A DNA stretch of 18,673 nucleotides from contig AUXH01000390.1 of NCBI GenBank assembly GCA_000482145.1, forward strand, positions 1 through 18,673, in the 5' to 3' direction. Below are positions 1 to 7,873 of the stretch, piece by piece. The notes under the pieces were generated by a model. The model saw only the letters and a program-made list of their open reading frames with translations, did not search any database and was not told where the DNA came from. Positions within the stretch are counted from its first letter, which is position 1, and the number at the start of each line of letters is the position of its first letter. Position numbers and translations under genes: made by a program. This DNA comes from Strigomonas culicis. Taxonomy: Eukaryota; Euglenozoa; Kinetoplastea; Trypanosomatida; Trypanosomatidae.

Positions 1-28
1 GGCACACGCGCCACCCCTTCGCATCCCG

Positions 29-45
29 CCCCCCCCCCCCCCCCC
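29..45. repeat. Homopolymer of 17 C (G17 in the transcript)
   Basis: Uninterrupted C run on the plus strand. In the minus-strand mRNA it becomes G17, starting five bases after the stop codon of the oxidoreductase gene, at the very start of its 3'UTR. Such a run can form G-quadruplex structure. Exact length is uncertain because homopolymers are error-prone in sequencing. Confidence 0.85.
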
Positions 46-50
46 TTGCA

Positions 51-1145
51 TTAGGCGGAGCACGACAGGGCCGACTCGAGCAGCTTATCCAAAATGCACT
101 GCGTCATCCACGCGACCCGGAACCACTTCGCGGCCTCGTCCTCCCTGGCGACCAGCGCGCCGCTCTCGTCCCGCCGCAGGCACGCCGCGACGTCGCGCCA
201 CATCTGCGTCTCCTGGTCGTGGCCCTTCTCCTTGGGCACGGCCACGACCTCCTCCTCGCGGCCGACGTGGAAGTTGATGCCGCGCGCCTCCATCACGTGG
301 CGCACGATGGTGACCTGCGTCGGCGCGGACGTGAGCGGCAGGATGAGGTCCGGCGCCTCGATGGTGCCCGTCGTGCCGGCGAGCACAAATTCGTTCTGCG
401 CGGCGCAGGTGAAGGAGGAGAAGAAGCTACCCGTCACCGGCGCCTTCGTCTCCTCGTCTACAAAGGTGAGCTCGCCGGAGAAGGACAGAATGGCGCCGTT
501 CGGTGCCCGCTCGACGATGCGGCCCACCACCGCGGTGGGCATCGCAAACTTCATCGCGTGGAGCATGAAGCGGACGCAGTACCAGCCGAGGTCCCCGAGC
601 GCGCCCATCGGCTCCATCTCGGGGTTCATGCGGATGTCCTTCGGGTCCTGCGCGAGGAAGCAGAAGCAGCCGGAGAGGTAGCGCAGCGTGCCGATCCTCG
701 GCAGCGATTCGACCACCTTCTGGATGTAGTCGCCGTGCGAAAACATGGTACCATCCATGAAGAGGAGGTGCTTGGGGGTCAACGCGTCGGACCAGGCGCG
801 CAGCGCGTCGCTGGAGGGGTGCGGCTTTTCGCAGACCACATGCTTGCCGTTGGCCGCACACTTGAGGACCCAGCCCTCGCGCTCCGTGACGGGGAGGGAG
901 ATGTATACGACGTCGACCTGATCTGCGGTGACGACCTCGTCGTAGGTGGCAGGCTCGGGCGCCTGGTCCGGGGCAAGGGAGAGCCCCGTCGTGCACTCCG
1001 CAATGTACGCGAGGGCCTTCTCCCGATCGCGGCTACCGACGAGCGTCACCTTCAGCCCAGCCGCGTGGAGGGCCGCCCACACTTTGCGGGAGATGGAGGA
1101 GGCGCCGAGGAAGCCGACGCGGACCGTGCTCGCTTCACCAGACAT
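51..1145 (-). CDS. Gfo/Idh/MocA-family NAD(P)-dependent oxidoreductase (paralog A)
   Basis: Complete 364-residue protein, ATG at 1145, TAA at 51-53. The N-terminus is a Rossmann dinucleotide fold (V-G-F-L-G-A-S at about residues 10-16). The family's E-K-P motif follows a G-K-H-V-V strand, with E106 and the probable catalytic K107 encoded at 822-830. The second domain carries M-D-G-T-M-F and G-A-L-G-D-L-G-W-Y-C, a pattern I associate with the plant At4g09670-like branch and with dimeric dihydrodiol dehydrogenases. The length is normal for the family. Substrate cannot be read from sequence; sugars or their derivatives and trans-dihydrodiols are typical. No signal peptide, membrane segment or PTS1-like tripeptide (ends C-S-A) is visible, so cytosolic location is inferred. 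It lies 290 bases downstream of a diverged paralog (1436-2719), a tandem duplication. Family assignment is firm; specific reaction unknown. Confidence 0.9.
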   Translation of the reverse strand: MSGEASTVRVGFLGASSISRKVWAALHAAGLKVTLVGSRDREKALAYIAECTTGLSLAPDQAPEPATYDEVVTADQVDVVYISLPVTEREGWVLKCAANGKHVVCEKPHPSSDALRAWSDALTPKHLLFMDGTMFSHGDYIQKVVESLPRIGTLRYLSGCFCFLAQDPKDIRMNPEMEPMGALGDLGWYCVRFMLHAMKFAMPTAVVGRIVERAPNGAILSFSGELTFVDEETKAPVTGSFFSSFTCAAQNEFVLAGTTGTIEAPDLILPLTSAPTQVTIVRHVMEARGINFHVGREEEVVAVPKEKGHDQETQMWRDVAACLRRDESGALVAREDEAAKWFRVAWMTQCILDKLLESALSCSA

Positions 1146-1174
1146 GCTCTTGCGTTAATACCTAGGATGCTGCT

Positions 1175-1206
1175 CTAGTGTACCGGAAGGAAGGGTGGAG
1201 GAGAGA
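1175..1206 (-). promoter_or_regulatory. Predicted spliced-leader acceptor for the 51-1145 gene
   Basis: On the minus strand a tract of about 20 pyrimidines with one purine break (about 1187-1206) is followed by the first AG at 1175-1176, with a second AG two bases on. This would leave a 5'UTR of about 29 bases. Inferred from the polypyrimidine-AG rule of trypanosomatid trans-splicing. Confidence 0.6.
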
Positions 1207-1220
1207 CAAATGCATGCACG

Positions 1221-1246
1221 ACACACACACACACAAAAAAAAAAAA
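1221..1246. repeat. (AC)7 microsatellite followed by A12
   Basis: Seven AC units (1221-1234) run directly into twelve A (1235-1246). Read on the transcribed strand this is T12(GT)7, sitting upstream of the splice tract of the 51-1145 gene in the 290-base spacer. Simple-sequence spacer DNA of this kind is common between trypanosomatid genes. Confidence 0.8.
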
Positions 1247-1435
1247 CTACCAACGTGCCCACGAGATACACCATGGAGCAATAGTGCTTCGTCGTTCCAG
1301 TCCTCATACAAAAGGTAGAGACAATATAGTTCACAACGAAACAAAAATGCAGTTTATCTATGCAACGCATATGCACAAACATCTAACATGTCTATAGAAT
1401 AAAGAGTCATACCTCCGCTCTGCGTCGGCAGGCAG

Positions 1436-2719
1436 CTAGAAGAGCGAGAAGGGAAAGGCCTCCACCTTTTCCTCGCCGGACTCCACCGTGGCGGCCGTGC
1501 CCATGGCCTGGTCCACGACCTCCTCTGTACCCGGAACGACCACCGCGTGCTCGTAGCGGTTTTCCTTCGCCGCGCGGAGCAGGGCGTCCATCACCAGCTG
1601 CGTGCGGTAGGCCTGCATGCTCCAGCGCGCCCCCTTGTCGGGGTTGATCCGGTGCGGCGCGTCGCGGCCGAGCTGCATCAGCGACTCCCCCACGTGCGCC
1701 CACAGCTGGTCGCACTGGAACCGCTGGTCCTCCTCGAGCGGGTCGGGCGGGTACAGCGTCTCGACGTGGCGCTCGACGAGCCCCGGCGCGCCGCCGCCGT
1801 GCGCCTGCTGCGTCTTGGTGTTCTCCACAAAGGTGTTCTCCGTTACGTAGAAGCGCGGCCGGTCCTCCGACGTGGGGGAGATGGCGCCGTCGAGCGACAC
1901 GACGCCGCCGCGCGTGATGACCTCCAGATGCTGCTCGTAGTAGTCCATGAAGCTGCAGTACAGCGTGGCGGTCGTCACGTTCTGTGCGTTGTGCTCGTCG
2001 CGAAAGCGGAGGTGCCCCTCGAAGGAGGAGATGGCGCCCTTCCGCGTGCACGAGCCGATGCAACCAGAGACCGTCTCCGGGAGCGCAAAGTTCATGATGT
2101 GCAGGATCCATCGGATGCAGTACCAGCCCAGGTCCCCGAGGGCGCCGTGAGGCTCTAAAGACGTCCGCACGCGGACGTCCGACTTGAGAAACTCCGGCGA
2201 GGCCAGAAAGCTGCATCGGATGTCGATGTGCAGCGGGCCTCCCAGCAGCCGGATCTTGTCCACGACCGCCTCCACGCGGGAGCCGTGCGTGAACATGGTG
2301 CCGTCCATGTAGAGCAGCCGCCGCGGCACCATGAGCTCCAGCCAGCGGTAGAGGTCCGCCGCGCTGGGCGCGGCAGGCTTCTCGCCGACGACGTGCTTGC
2401 CGTGCTGGATGCACAGCTCAATGTAGGGCCCGCGCAGCGACACGGGGAGCGGAATGTATACCACGTCCACCTGCGCGCTCAGGATGACCTCCTCGTAGGT
2501 GCCGATCGCGGGCGCGGTCTTGAGCCGCAGCTCCGCCATCACGTCCCGCACCAGGCCCTCCGCCCGCCCGCGCTCGCGGCATCCGACGTAGGTGACCACG
2601 TGCCCCGCGCGGTGCACCGCCGGCCACACTTTGCGCACGATTTTGGCTGCGCCTAGAATGCCCACCTTCAGCGAAGAGCGAGGGATCTGCAACTTGACAT
2701 TCTTCCCGTCGAGGGACAT
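1436..2719 (-). CDS. Gfo/Idh/MocA-family NAD(P)-dependent oxidoreductase (paralog B)
   Basis: 427 residues from ATG at 2719 to TAG at 1436-1438. The open frame continues upstream to 2869, but that stretch contains the predicted splice acceptor and encodes unrelated Cys/Leu-rich sequence, so the ATG just before M-S-L-D-G-K is preferred. A Rossmann motif V-G-I-L-G-A-A-K begins the fold. The G-E-K-P motif places E113 and probable catalytic K114 at 2378-2383. M-D-G-T-M-F-T-H-G, D-V-R-V and G-A-L-G-D-L-G-W-Y-C-I-R match the neighbouring paralog and the plant At4g09670-like oxidoreductases. It is about 60 residues longer than its neighbour, with a longer linker after the beta-sheet domain and an acidic C-terminal tail. 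Ends S-L-F, not a recognised glycosomal signal. Substrate unknown; probably cytosolic. Confidence 0.88.
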   Translation of the reverse strand: MSLDGKNVKLQIPRSSLKVGILGAAKIVRKVWPAVHRAGHVVTYVGCRERGRAEGLVRDVMAELRLKTAPAIGTYEEVILSAQVDVVYIPLPVSLRGPYIELCIQHGKHVVGEKPAAPSAADLYRWLELMVPRRLLYMDGTMFTHGSRVEAVVDKIRLLGGPLHIDIRCSFLASPEFLKSDVRVRTSLEPHGALGDLGWYCIRWILHIMNFALPETVSGCIGSCTRKGAISSFEGHLRFRDEHNAQNVTTATLYCSFMDYYEQHLEVITRGGVVSLDGAISPTSEDRPRFYVTENTFVENTKTQQAHGGGAPGLVERHVETLYPPDPLEEDQRFQCDQLWAHVGESLMQLGRDAPHRINPDKGARWSMQAYRTQLVMDALLRAAKENRYEHAVVVPGTEEVVDQAMGTAATVESGEEKVEAFPFSLF

Positions 2720-3311
2720 GTCGTCAGCACGGATACTAAAGAGGGTGACTAGACTACACGAAGTGTACAAGGAGATTAAAGGGAAGAGAGATGTGTGTGC
2801 ATACAATTCCTTGGTAATGATTGTCTTACACGAGTAGCAAGACAAGCAATGTTCACAGTTTTTTTGCATTTTTTTTTTCGTTTAGCGTATAAACTCATAA
2901 AAACACAAGGATCACACTTCCTACAAGTTTCTTTTGCAAAGCGATTTCCGCTTACTCCAACTCGCAAGCAATTAGTCGCACCAAAAACAACAACAATAAG
3001 AAAAAAAGGGAAAAAGTTGACGTGCGAATTTGAACTGGAAATTCCCTTTTCTTGATATTATTTGAATAATCTTTTCGATTTCTAAAGCAATACGTTCACT
3101 TATTGGGTACAGAGAAACAATGACATAAAAGGCAACGCAATTAGGTGTTGATAAATGTGCAAATATGTATATGATGAACAGAAACAAAAGAATTAATTAC
3201 CTCTAGTGGTTATATCAATGACAAAAAAAAAAGACACCTGTTACAAGGCCTTCGTTTTTCTTTCAGAACAAGATGAATGCTTCTTCCTGTTAGGCGCTCC
3301 TCCTCATTTAT
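2720..3311. other. AT-rich spacer: 5'UTR/splice region and 3'UTR of flanking genes
   Basis: About 590 bases without a credible gene. The low end holds the splice signal of the 1436-2719 gene; the rest is A/T-rich with short poly(A) and poly(T) runs and is probably the 3'UTR of the 3312-6080 gene. Short open frames here are low in complexity and cross the splice tract. Confidence 0.7.
2754..2790 (-). promoter_or_regulatory. Predicted spliced-leader acceptor for the 1436-2719 gene
   Basis: A pyrimidine-rich tract (about 2769-2790, minus strand) precedes the first AG at 2754-2755, giving a 5'UTR of about 34 bases. This acceptor lies inside the upstream open-frame extension and is the main reason for choosing the ATG at 2719. 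Confidence 0.6.
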
Positions 3312-6080
3312 TTAACAATTGAACCGTGCGGTCACTGGAGTGTACCCTCCATTGTTAAAGACGTATACAATCACCATTAGCATGAGTGATGATCCTCGAG
3401 GGTACGACGGATGCATGGCAATGACAACGGTGCCCCGTGAGCCGCCTCCGGGGATGCGCAGCTGCTGCGGCCAGCGCTGCGTGGGTACCGTCTTCACGTT
3501 GGAGGAGAAGATATCCTCCTGGCGAAGCTCAATCCCACCAATCATCAGCTCATAGTCGTTCTCGTTGATCAGCGACAGCTCCGTGCCGCGCGTGGGGGTC
3601 TTCCCGTCGAGGTAAATGTCGATGGGGCACGCGCGCCCGAGCAGCGGCATTTCGTTGAACTCCGTGTAGGGCACCTCCTCCAGGGACGGTGGGCGGCGGT
3701 CAAAGCGCGGCGGCGGAGGCCCTGCTTGCACCGGCGGCGCTTGCTGTTGCTGCTGCTGAGGAGGGTATCCCTGCTGCTGCTGCGAGTACCCACCTTGCTG
3801 CTGCGGCGGCTGTTGCGGGTAGCCGCCCTGCTGTGGGGGGTATCCGCCCTGCTGCGGCGGGTAGCCGCGCTGCTGCTGCGGTGGGTATCCGCCCTGCTGC
3901 GGTGGTTGAGGCCCTTGCTGCTGCTGTGGCGGATATGCACCCTGCTGCGGTGGCAGCTTCTGCTGCTGCTGTTGTGGCGGGTACGCGCCTTGCGGTGGTG
4001 GCTGCTTCTGCTGCGGCTGCTGCGGTGGTGACGCCACCTGTGGCATGGGACTGCCCGGCTGCGGCGGCTGCTCGCCGCCTGTAGCGGGCGCCGCGTTCGC
4101 CCCGTACCCGCCGTACTGCGACGGCGGCAGCGCAGACGCTGCTGGCTGCGGCGACGGCACGGGCGGCTGCTGGCTGGGCGCCGGCGGCCCCTTCTGCGCC
4201 GACGTGAGCGACGGCGCCTGGACCTCCTCCGTGGGGCGGATGGCTTGCGAGCTGGAGCTGGACGCGGCGCGGCTCACGCGCGTCTGGGGGAGCGGCGCGT
4301 TGGTCGGCTCCTGCTGCGGCACCGGCGTGGCTGGGGGCTCCTTGGGCTGCGTCGGCGACGCGTACGGTGGCGCGCTGCTGAAGGGGTCGAAGGGTTCCAC
4401 CGACTTCGCGGGCTGCGGCGCGGCCGCCGCGCTCGGGGGCTCGCTGAAGGGATCAAAGGCGCTGGGCGGCGCCGGTGCGGCGGCCGGCGGCGGCGGCCCG
4501 CCGGCGCTCGGCGCCGGGACCGCTGACGCGGGGGTGTTCGACGGCTTGGGCTCCGGCTGCGCCCACACCGGTGTCACGGCCGCGGCCGCGGGGGCGGTGT
4601 AGCCGCCGCCCATCACCGGTGGCTCCGGCGTCGCGCTGTGCGAGCCGGCCGGGGGCTGCCCCGGCGGCGGGCCCTGCGGCTGTGGGCCGGGGCCGCCGAA
4701 CAGGTCGTCCAGGAAGTCCTGCGTGCCGCCGGGCCGCTTCTCCAACGGCGGCGCCGCGGCCGCGCCCGGGGCGGCGAGGGTCGGCGGCAGGTTCGCGAGC
4801 TTGCGCGTGTTCGCGTCGACAAAGGGAAGCTGCTTCGGCACCTCGTGGAGGAAGCCCGTCTCTATACCGGCCGGATAGGGGTCGAACTGGAGGCGGTTCA
4901 GCGCCAGGATGGTCTGCTTCAGCTGCTCCGAGAGGGATTCCGCGTTGTAGAGCTTGAAGGCGAGCTTGTCCCACCGGTCGCCCTCGATCTCTTCCTCCGT
5001 GGGGTCCTTGTCCTTCGCCTGCGACACGCCCTTCTTCTTGAGGTTAATCAGCGTCTTCTCCAGCTGGTCGATTTCGTCGAGCAGCTTGAGGACATCCTTC
5101 GTGACGTCGCGCTGGCGTTGCATCTGCTCCAGCTGGCGCAGCTGCAGCTTCTTCTTGTCGAGGCTCTCCTCCACCTTCACAATCTGGGCCCGCTGCTGCT
5201 GGCTGAACACGGGGCCCCCAGGCAGCATCGGGGCCAGGCCCGCCTCGTGCGCGGACTTGCGCTCAATCTCCTCCGCCTTCTCGCGCCAGTACTTCGTCTC
5301 GTTGAGGAGCGCCGTCGCCGCGGAGGAGCCGGAGGCGACCTTGTCCTTCTTGACCGCGTACTGCGCGTCGTACTCCATCTGCGCCACCTCGCGCTCGAGC
5401 ACCGCGATCTTGTCCTTGAGGTCCTGCTCGTCGGGGAAGAGAATCGCCGCGCGGGCCGCGATCTCGTTCGCCAGGTCCACGTCCATCTCGACGTGGTCGA
5501 CTGAGGAGGGCAGAATGCCGGCCTCGATGAGCGCGTCCACCGTGCGAGCAGGCAGCCGCGCCGTGTCAGTGCGCCGGTTGCCGGTGTTCTTGTCCGCGGC
5601 GCCTGTGGCCCCAGAGGCGGCGGTGCCGCCTGTTGCGGCCGCGATCTGCAGGGTCGGTGCCGGCGTGCCCACGGGGTACATCTGGAAGATGACGTCGAGG
5701 CGACCTGGGTGGCCCGCGACACGGAAGGAGATGCCCTTTTTCTCGCACATGGCCTCGCTGGAGAGCACGCTGCACATGCCGGCGAGGGGTATGTCGAAGC
5801 CGGTCAGCTTCGCCGGGTTCTTGCGGTTGGTGAAGTCGTACACGCCAAACGTCACCTTGCGCGAGTCGTTGGGGGAGTTGAAGGCGATGTTGAAGGAGCG
5901 GGCCGTTACGATGCCATTGGGATCGGTGGAGAAGTTCACTTCGTTGTTGCCCCTGCACACACACGGATCGGTGGCGATCTCAACCCCCTTACGCGTTACC
6001 AGCACCACGTAGGAACTGCCCTCGCGGCAGAAGTACGCGTTCAACTTGAGAATGTGAATCGCAACGGTGTACAGCGGCAT
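3312..6080 (-). CDS. C2-like/coiled-coil/FDPF/Pro-Gln-rich modular protein, candidate endocytic adaptor
   Basis: 922 residues, ATG at 6080 (the frame runs a little further up only through a non-ATG codon), TAA at 3312-3314. I see five regions. Residues 1-130 are beta-rich and resemble an N-terminal C2 (NT-C2/EEIG1-EHBP1 type) domain. Residues about 220-355 are charged and heptad-like, predicted coiled coil. Residues about 440-680 are Pro/Ala-rich and disordered, with D-F-L-D-D-L-F at 455-461 and two F-D-P-F motifs at 542-545 and 564-567. Residues about 684-781 are G-Y-P-P-Q-Q-type repeats. Residues about 795-922 are a non-repetitive, probably folded beta-rich domain. In other eukaryotes DPF motifs bind AP-2 appendages, and NT-C2 proteins act at membranes. 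A clathrin/adaptor role is therefore inferred, not shown. The kinetoplastid clathrin-associated CAP80/CAP141 families are worth comparing, but I cannot assign it to either. Confidence 0.8.
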   Translation of the reverse strand: MPLYTVAIHILKLNAYFCREGSSYVVLVTRKGVEIATDPCVCRGNNEVNFSTDPNGIVTARSFNIAFNSPNDSRKVTFGVYDFTNRKNPAKLTGFDIPLAGMCSVLSSEAMCEKKGISFRVAGHPGRLDVIFQMYPVGTPAPTLQIAAATGGTAASGATGAADKNTGNRRTDTARLPARTVDALIEAGILPSSVDHVEMDVDLANEIAARAAILFPDEQDLKDKIAVLEREVAQMEYDAQYAVKKDKVASGSSAATALLNETKYWREKAEEIERKSAHEAGLAPMLPGGPVFSQQQRAQIVKVEESLDKKKLQLRQLEQMQRQRDVTKDVLKLLDEIDQLEKTLINLKKKGVSQAKDKDPTEEEIEGDRWDKLAFKLYNAESLSEQLKQTILALNRLQFDPYPAGIETGFLHEVPKQLPFVDANTRKLANLPPTLAAPGAAAAPPLEKRPGGTQDFLDDLFGGPGPQPQGPPPGQPPAGSHSATPEPPVMGGGYTAPAAAAVTPVWAQPEPKPSNTPASAVPAPSAGGPPPPAAAPAPPSAFDPFSEPPSAAAAPQPAKSVEPFDPFSSAPPYASPTQPKEPPATPVPQQEPTNAPLPQTRVSRAASSSSSQAIRPTEEVQAPSLTSAQKGPPAPSQQPPVPSPQPAASALPPSQYGGYGANAAPATGGEQPPQPGSPMPQVASPPQQPQQKQPPPQGAYPPQQQQQKLPPQQGAYPPQQQQGPQPPQQGGYPPQQQRGYPPQQGGYPPQQGGYPQQPPQQQGGYSQQQQGYPPQQQQQQAPPVQAGPPPPRFDRRPPSLEEVPYTEFNEMPLLGRACPIDIYLDGKTPTRGTELSLINENDYELMIGGIELRQEDIFSSNVKTVPTQRWPQQLRIPGGGSRGTVVIAMHPSYPRGSSLMLMVIVYVFNNGGYTPVTARFNC
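3740..4030 (-). repeat. Coding tandem repeat: imperfect Gly-Tyr-Pro-Pro-Gln-Gln units
   Basis: Roughly 290 bases of imperfect tandem repeat encode residues about 684-781 of the modular protein: G/A-G/A-Y-P-P-Q-Q units with Gln runs of two to six. The DNA is rich in CTG/CTGCGG triplets. Pro/Gln/Tyr repeats of this kind are flexible and can promote multivalent weak binding. Copy number is likely to vary among strains. Confidence 0.85.
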
Positions 6081-6130
6081 CTCGAAGACAAACACACACA
6101 CACACAATTACACGTAAAAAAAAAAAGGAA
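6081..6130 (-). promoter_or_regulatory. Predicted spliced-leader acceptor abutting the AUG of the modular protein
   Basis: On the minus strand a strong T-rich tract (about 6116-6130, continued upstream by a looser one) is followed by about 34 bases lacking any AG, including a (GT)7 stretch. The first AG (6081-6082) is immediately before the ATG at 6080. If used, the spliced leader itself is the whole 5'UTR. An upstream AG at 6154-6155 would give a 73-base 5'UTR but has a poor tract. Confidence 0.5.
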
Positions 6131-6598
6131 ACGAACAACAACAAAAAGAGCAACTAGAAACGATACACTTTGTGTAGTTTTTAATCACAGTTGTGTAAAG
6201 GGAGAGAATACGGTGAAAAAAAGAAGATGAGTAAAGCAAAAACATTGAAAAGAACAGCTGGGCATCAGAGCAGAGCAGAATTGTCTGTAACGAATGATTT
6301 TTTTCATTTATTTTTACTGCTGTAAAGGTTATTTTTCACCTTCTTTCTATACTAAGTGTTTCACACTATGCATGCATTTAATCGTACTGTGATCTATGGG
6401 CGAGGTAGTCAGAAGAAGGAAGGATAACCTCGATCGGTATTTGTAATGAAAAATTAGAATAACAAGAATAATAAAGAATATAGTAACAACAACGCAACAG
6501 AAGAAGGAGTTAGTGACAAGCGAAACCAAAGGTCAGTATTTGTGTTCATTCAACTAATCATCGATACGAATTAGGAGAAAAAAAAAGTAAAAAAAGGA
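6131..6598. other. AT-rich spacer, probable 3'UTR of the hydrolase gene
   Basis: The remainder of a 518-base intergenic stretch. It is A/T-rich with scattered poly(A)/poly(T) runs. No open frame with protein-like composition, no tRNA-like T-loop and no repeat of note was seen. Confidence 0.65.
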
Positions 6599-7873
6599 TT
6601 AAATCAAATGGTTACGTGCTTCAATATCATATAAAAAGTTTTTCAAAACTTGCATGAAGGACTGCTTTTGCCGCATGAAAAGAAAGTGGTCTGCCCCCTT
6701 CAACTCCACAACGGAGGGTTCCTTGTAGTAGCGTAGGAGGCTCTCGATGGCACGATCATTGTAGTAGGTAGACGTCTCGCCAAATATAAAGCTAAACGGG
6801 ATTCTCACCTTCGGCATCTGCTCCATAATCGGCTTGTGCTCCAGCACACGGCGCCGGTTGGCAAAGCTCATGGTGCTCCACGCGAGCTTCATGGAGTCAA
6901 ACCCACCCTCCTCCCACAGAATGGCGTGCAGGCCGCCGATGATCTCAGCCAGCCCTATGCTCCACTTCGGCTGCGACTTATTGGTGAAGTCCAGGTTACA
7001 GAGGTGATAACGCATTTGGAAAATGTTCTGTTGGTTGAAGATGTCCGGTGGGCCGTGCTCCAGCAGCCACTGCTCCACCTCCTTCACATTCTTAAAGTGC
7101 GTCAGCGGGATCTGCGTCAGAAACTCGATCATCTGGATCGTTTTGTTGAAGGACGCGGGCCGAACCGCCGGGGCCATGTCGATCACGACAGCGCCCACGA
7201 TCTTGTACAGCTCGTTGGAGAAGATGTTCTGGTGAAGCGTCCGCGAGAGCTCGCCAAAGCGGACCTTGTTGGACCATATTTTGATGTGCTCCCGCCACAT
7301 CCAGTGCATCATCACCATGGCCCCCATACTGTGGGCGCACAGGACAATGGGGATGGGGTTCGCGTCCACGGGGATGGGTCCCAGCGGCTCCCCCGTGATC
7401 GCGGCCTCGCCCAGAATCGGGTTCACGACGAGGTCGTCGCTAAAGCGCAAGGGCGCACCCGCCTTCGCTGCTATGGCATACGCATTCAGCGCGAGCTGCA
7501 GGTCCTCTGCGAGACCGTCGAGCGTCGTATCTACATTGTGCGAGCTCTCCCCGTGGTTGCGCCAGTCAAAGGCCATGGAGTGGTACGCGCGAGGCGCGAG
7601 AGCCGGCGTGGAGAGATTGAGCATGCCATACTTCTGTACGTGCCGCGCCGCAGCCATCTCACTCTTCATTTCAGCTAGTAGCTTCGCCTCGGTGTCCGCG
7701 CCGGCCAGAGTGTTGCACACGGAGGCGAAGTTGCGCTTGCTCCCCATCAGGCCATGCATGAAGAGCACGTGTAGCGGGGAGGCCGTCGCCGCCGCCGGCT
7801 TGCCCTCGAACAGGACCAAAGGGTCCCGTGTGATGGGGAAGAGACGGTGTCCTAACTTATGAGATGAAGTCAT
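6599..7873 (-). CDS. ABHD11-like alpha/beta hydrolase
   Basis: 424 residues, ATG at 7873, TAA at 6599-6601. The frame continues upstream through a Phe-rich stretch that is really the splice tract, so it is excluded. The protein has the order of motifs of the ABHD11 group: H-G-L-M-G-S-K-R-N-F near residue 40 (oxyanion loop), D-W-R-N-H-G-E-S-S-H, the nucleophile elbow A-H-S-M-G with S182 (codon 7328-7330), V-V-I-D-M-A-P, and G-A-D-H-F with H396. The acid is less clear: where ABHD11 has Asp after W-x-x-x-L, this protein reads A309-E310, so Glu may substitute. It is about 100 residues longer than typical ABHD11, with insertions after the HG loop and before the nucleophile. ABHD11 proteins are serine hydrolases on acyl substrates, mitochondrial in mammals. 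No clear targeting signal is visible here. Confidence 0.82.
   Translation of the reverse strand: MTSSHKLGHRLFPITRDPLVLFEGKPAAATASPLHVLFMHGLMGSKRNFASVCNTLAGADTEAKLLAEMKSEMAAARHVQKYGMLNLSTPALAPRAYHSMAFDWRNHGESSHNVDTTLDGLAEDLQLALNAYAIAAKAGAPLRFSDDLVVNPILGEAAITGEPLGPIPVDANPIPIVLCAHSMGAMVMMHWMWREHIKIWSNKVRFGELSRTLHQNIFSNELYKIVGAVVIDMAPAVRPASFNKTIQMIEFLTQIPLTHFKNVKEVEQWLLEHGPPDIFNQQNIFQMRYHLCNLDFTNKSQPKWSIGLAEIIGGLHAILWEEGGFDSMKLAWSTMSFANRRRVLEHKPIMEQMPKVRIPFSFIFGETSTYYNDRAIESLLRYYKEPSVVELKGADHFLFMRQKQSFMQVLKNFLYDIEARNHLI

Noticed and set aside
219..1178. 319-codon plus-strand open frame opposite the first oxidoreductase
   Set aside because: Arg/His/Gly/Ala-rich shadow of a GC-rich gene; the minus-strand frame has a Rossmann fold and E-K-P motif.
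2720..2869. 50-residue upstream extension of the second oxidoreductase
   Set aside because: The extension contains the predicted splice acceptor and its tract, and aligns with nothing in the family; the ATG at 2719 gives a family-normal N-terminus.
3689..4602. Plus-strand Ala-, Leu- or Gly-rich frames in the repeat region
   Set aside because: Translation of the CTG/GCTG repeat in other frames; the minus strand gives the coherent Pro/Gln repeat in frame with folded domains on both sides.
4638..6012. Plus-strand frames of 288 and 352 codons opposite the modular protein
   Set aside because: They overlap each other and the coiled-coil/linker coding region and show only Leu/Val/Arg- or Ser-rich composition typical of antisense of coiled-coil codons.
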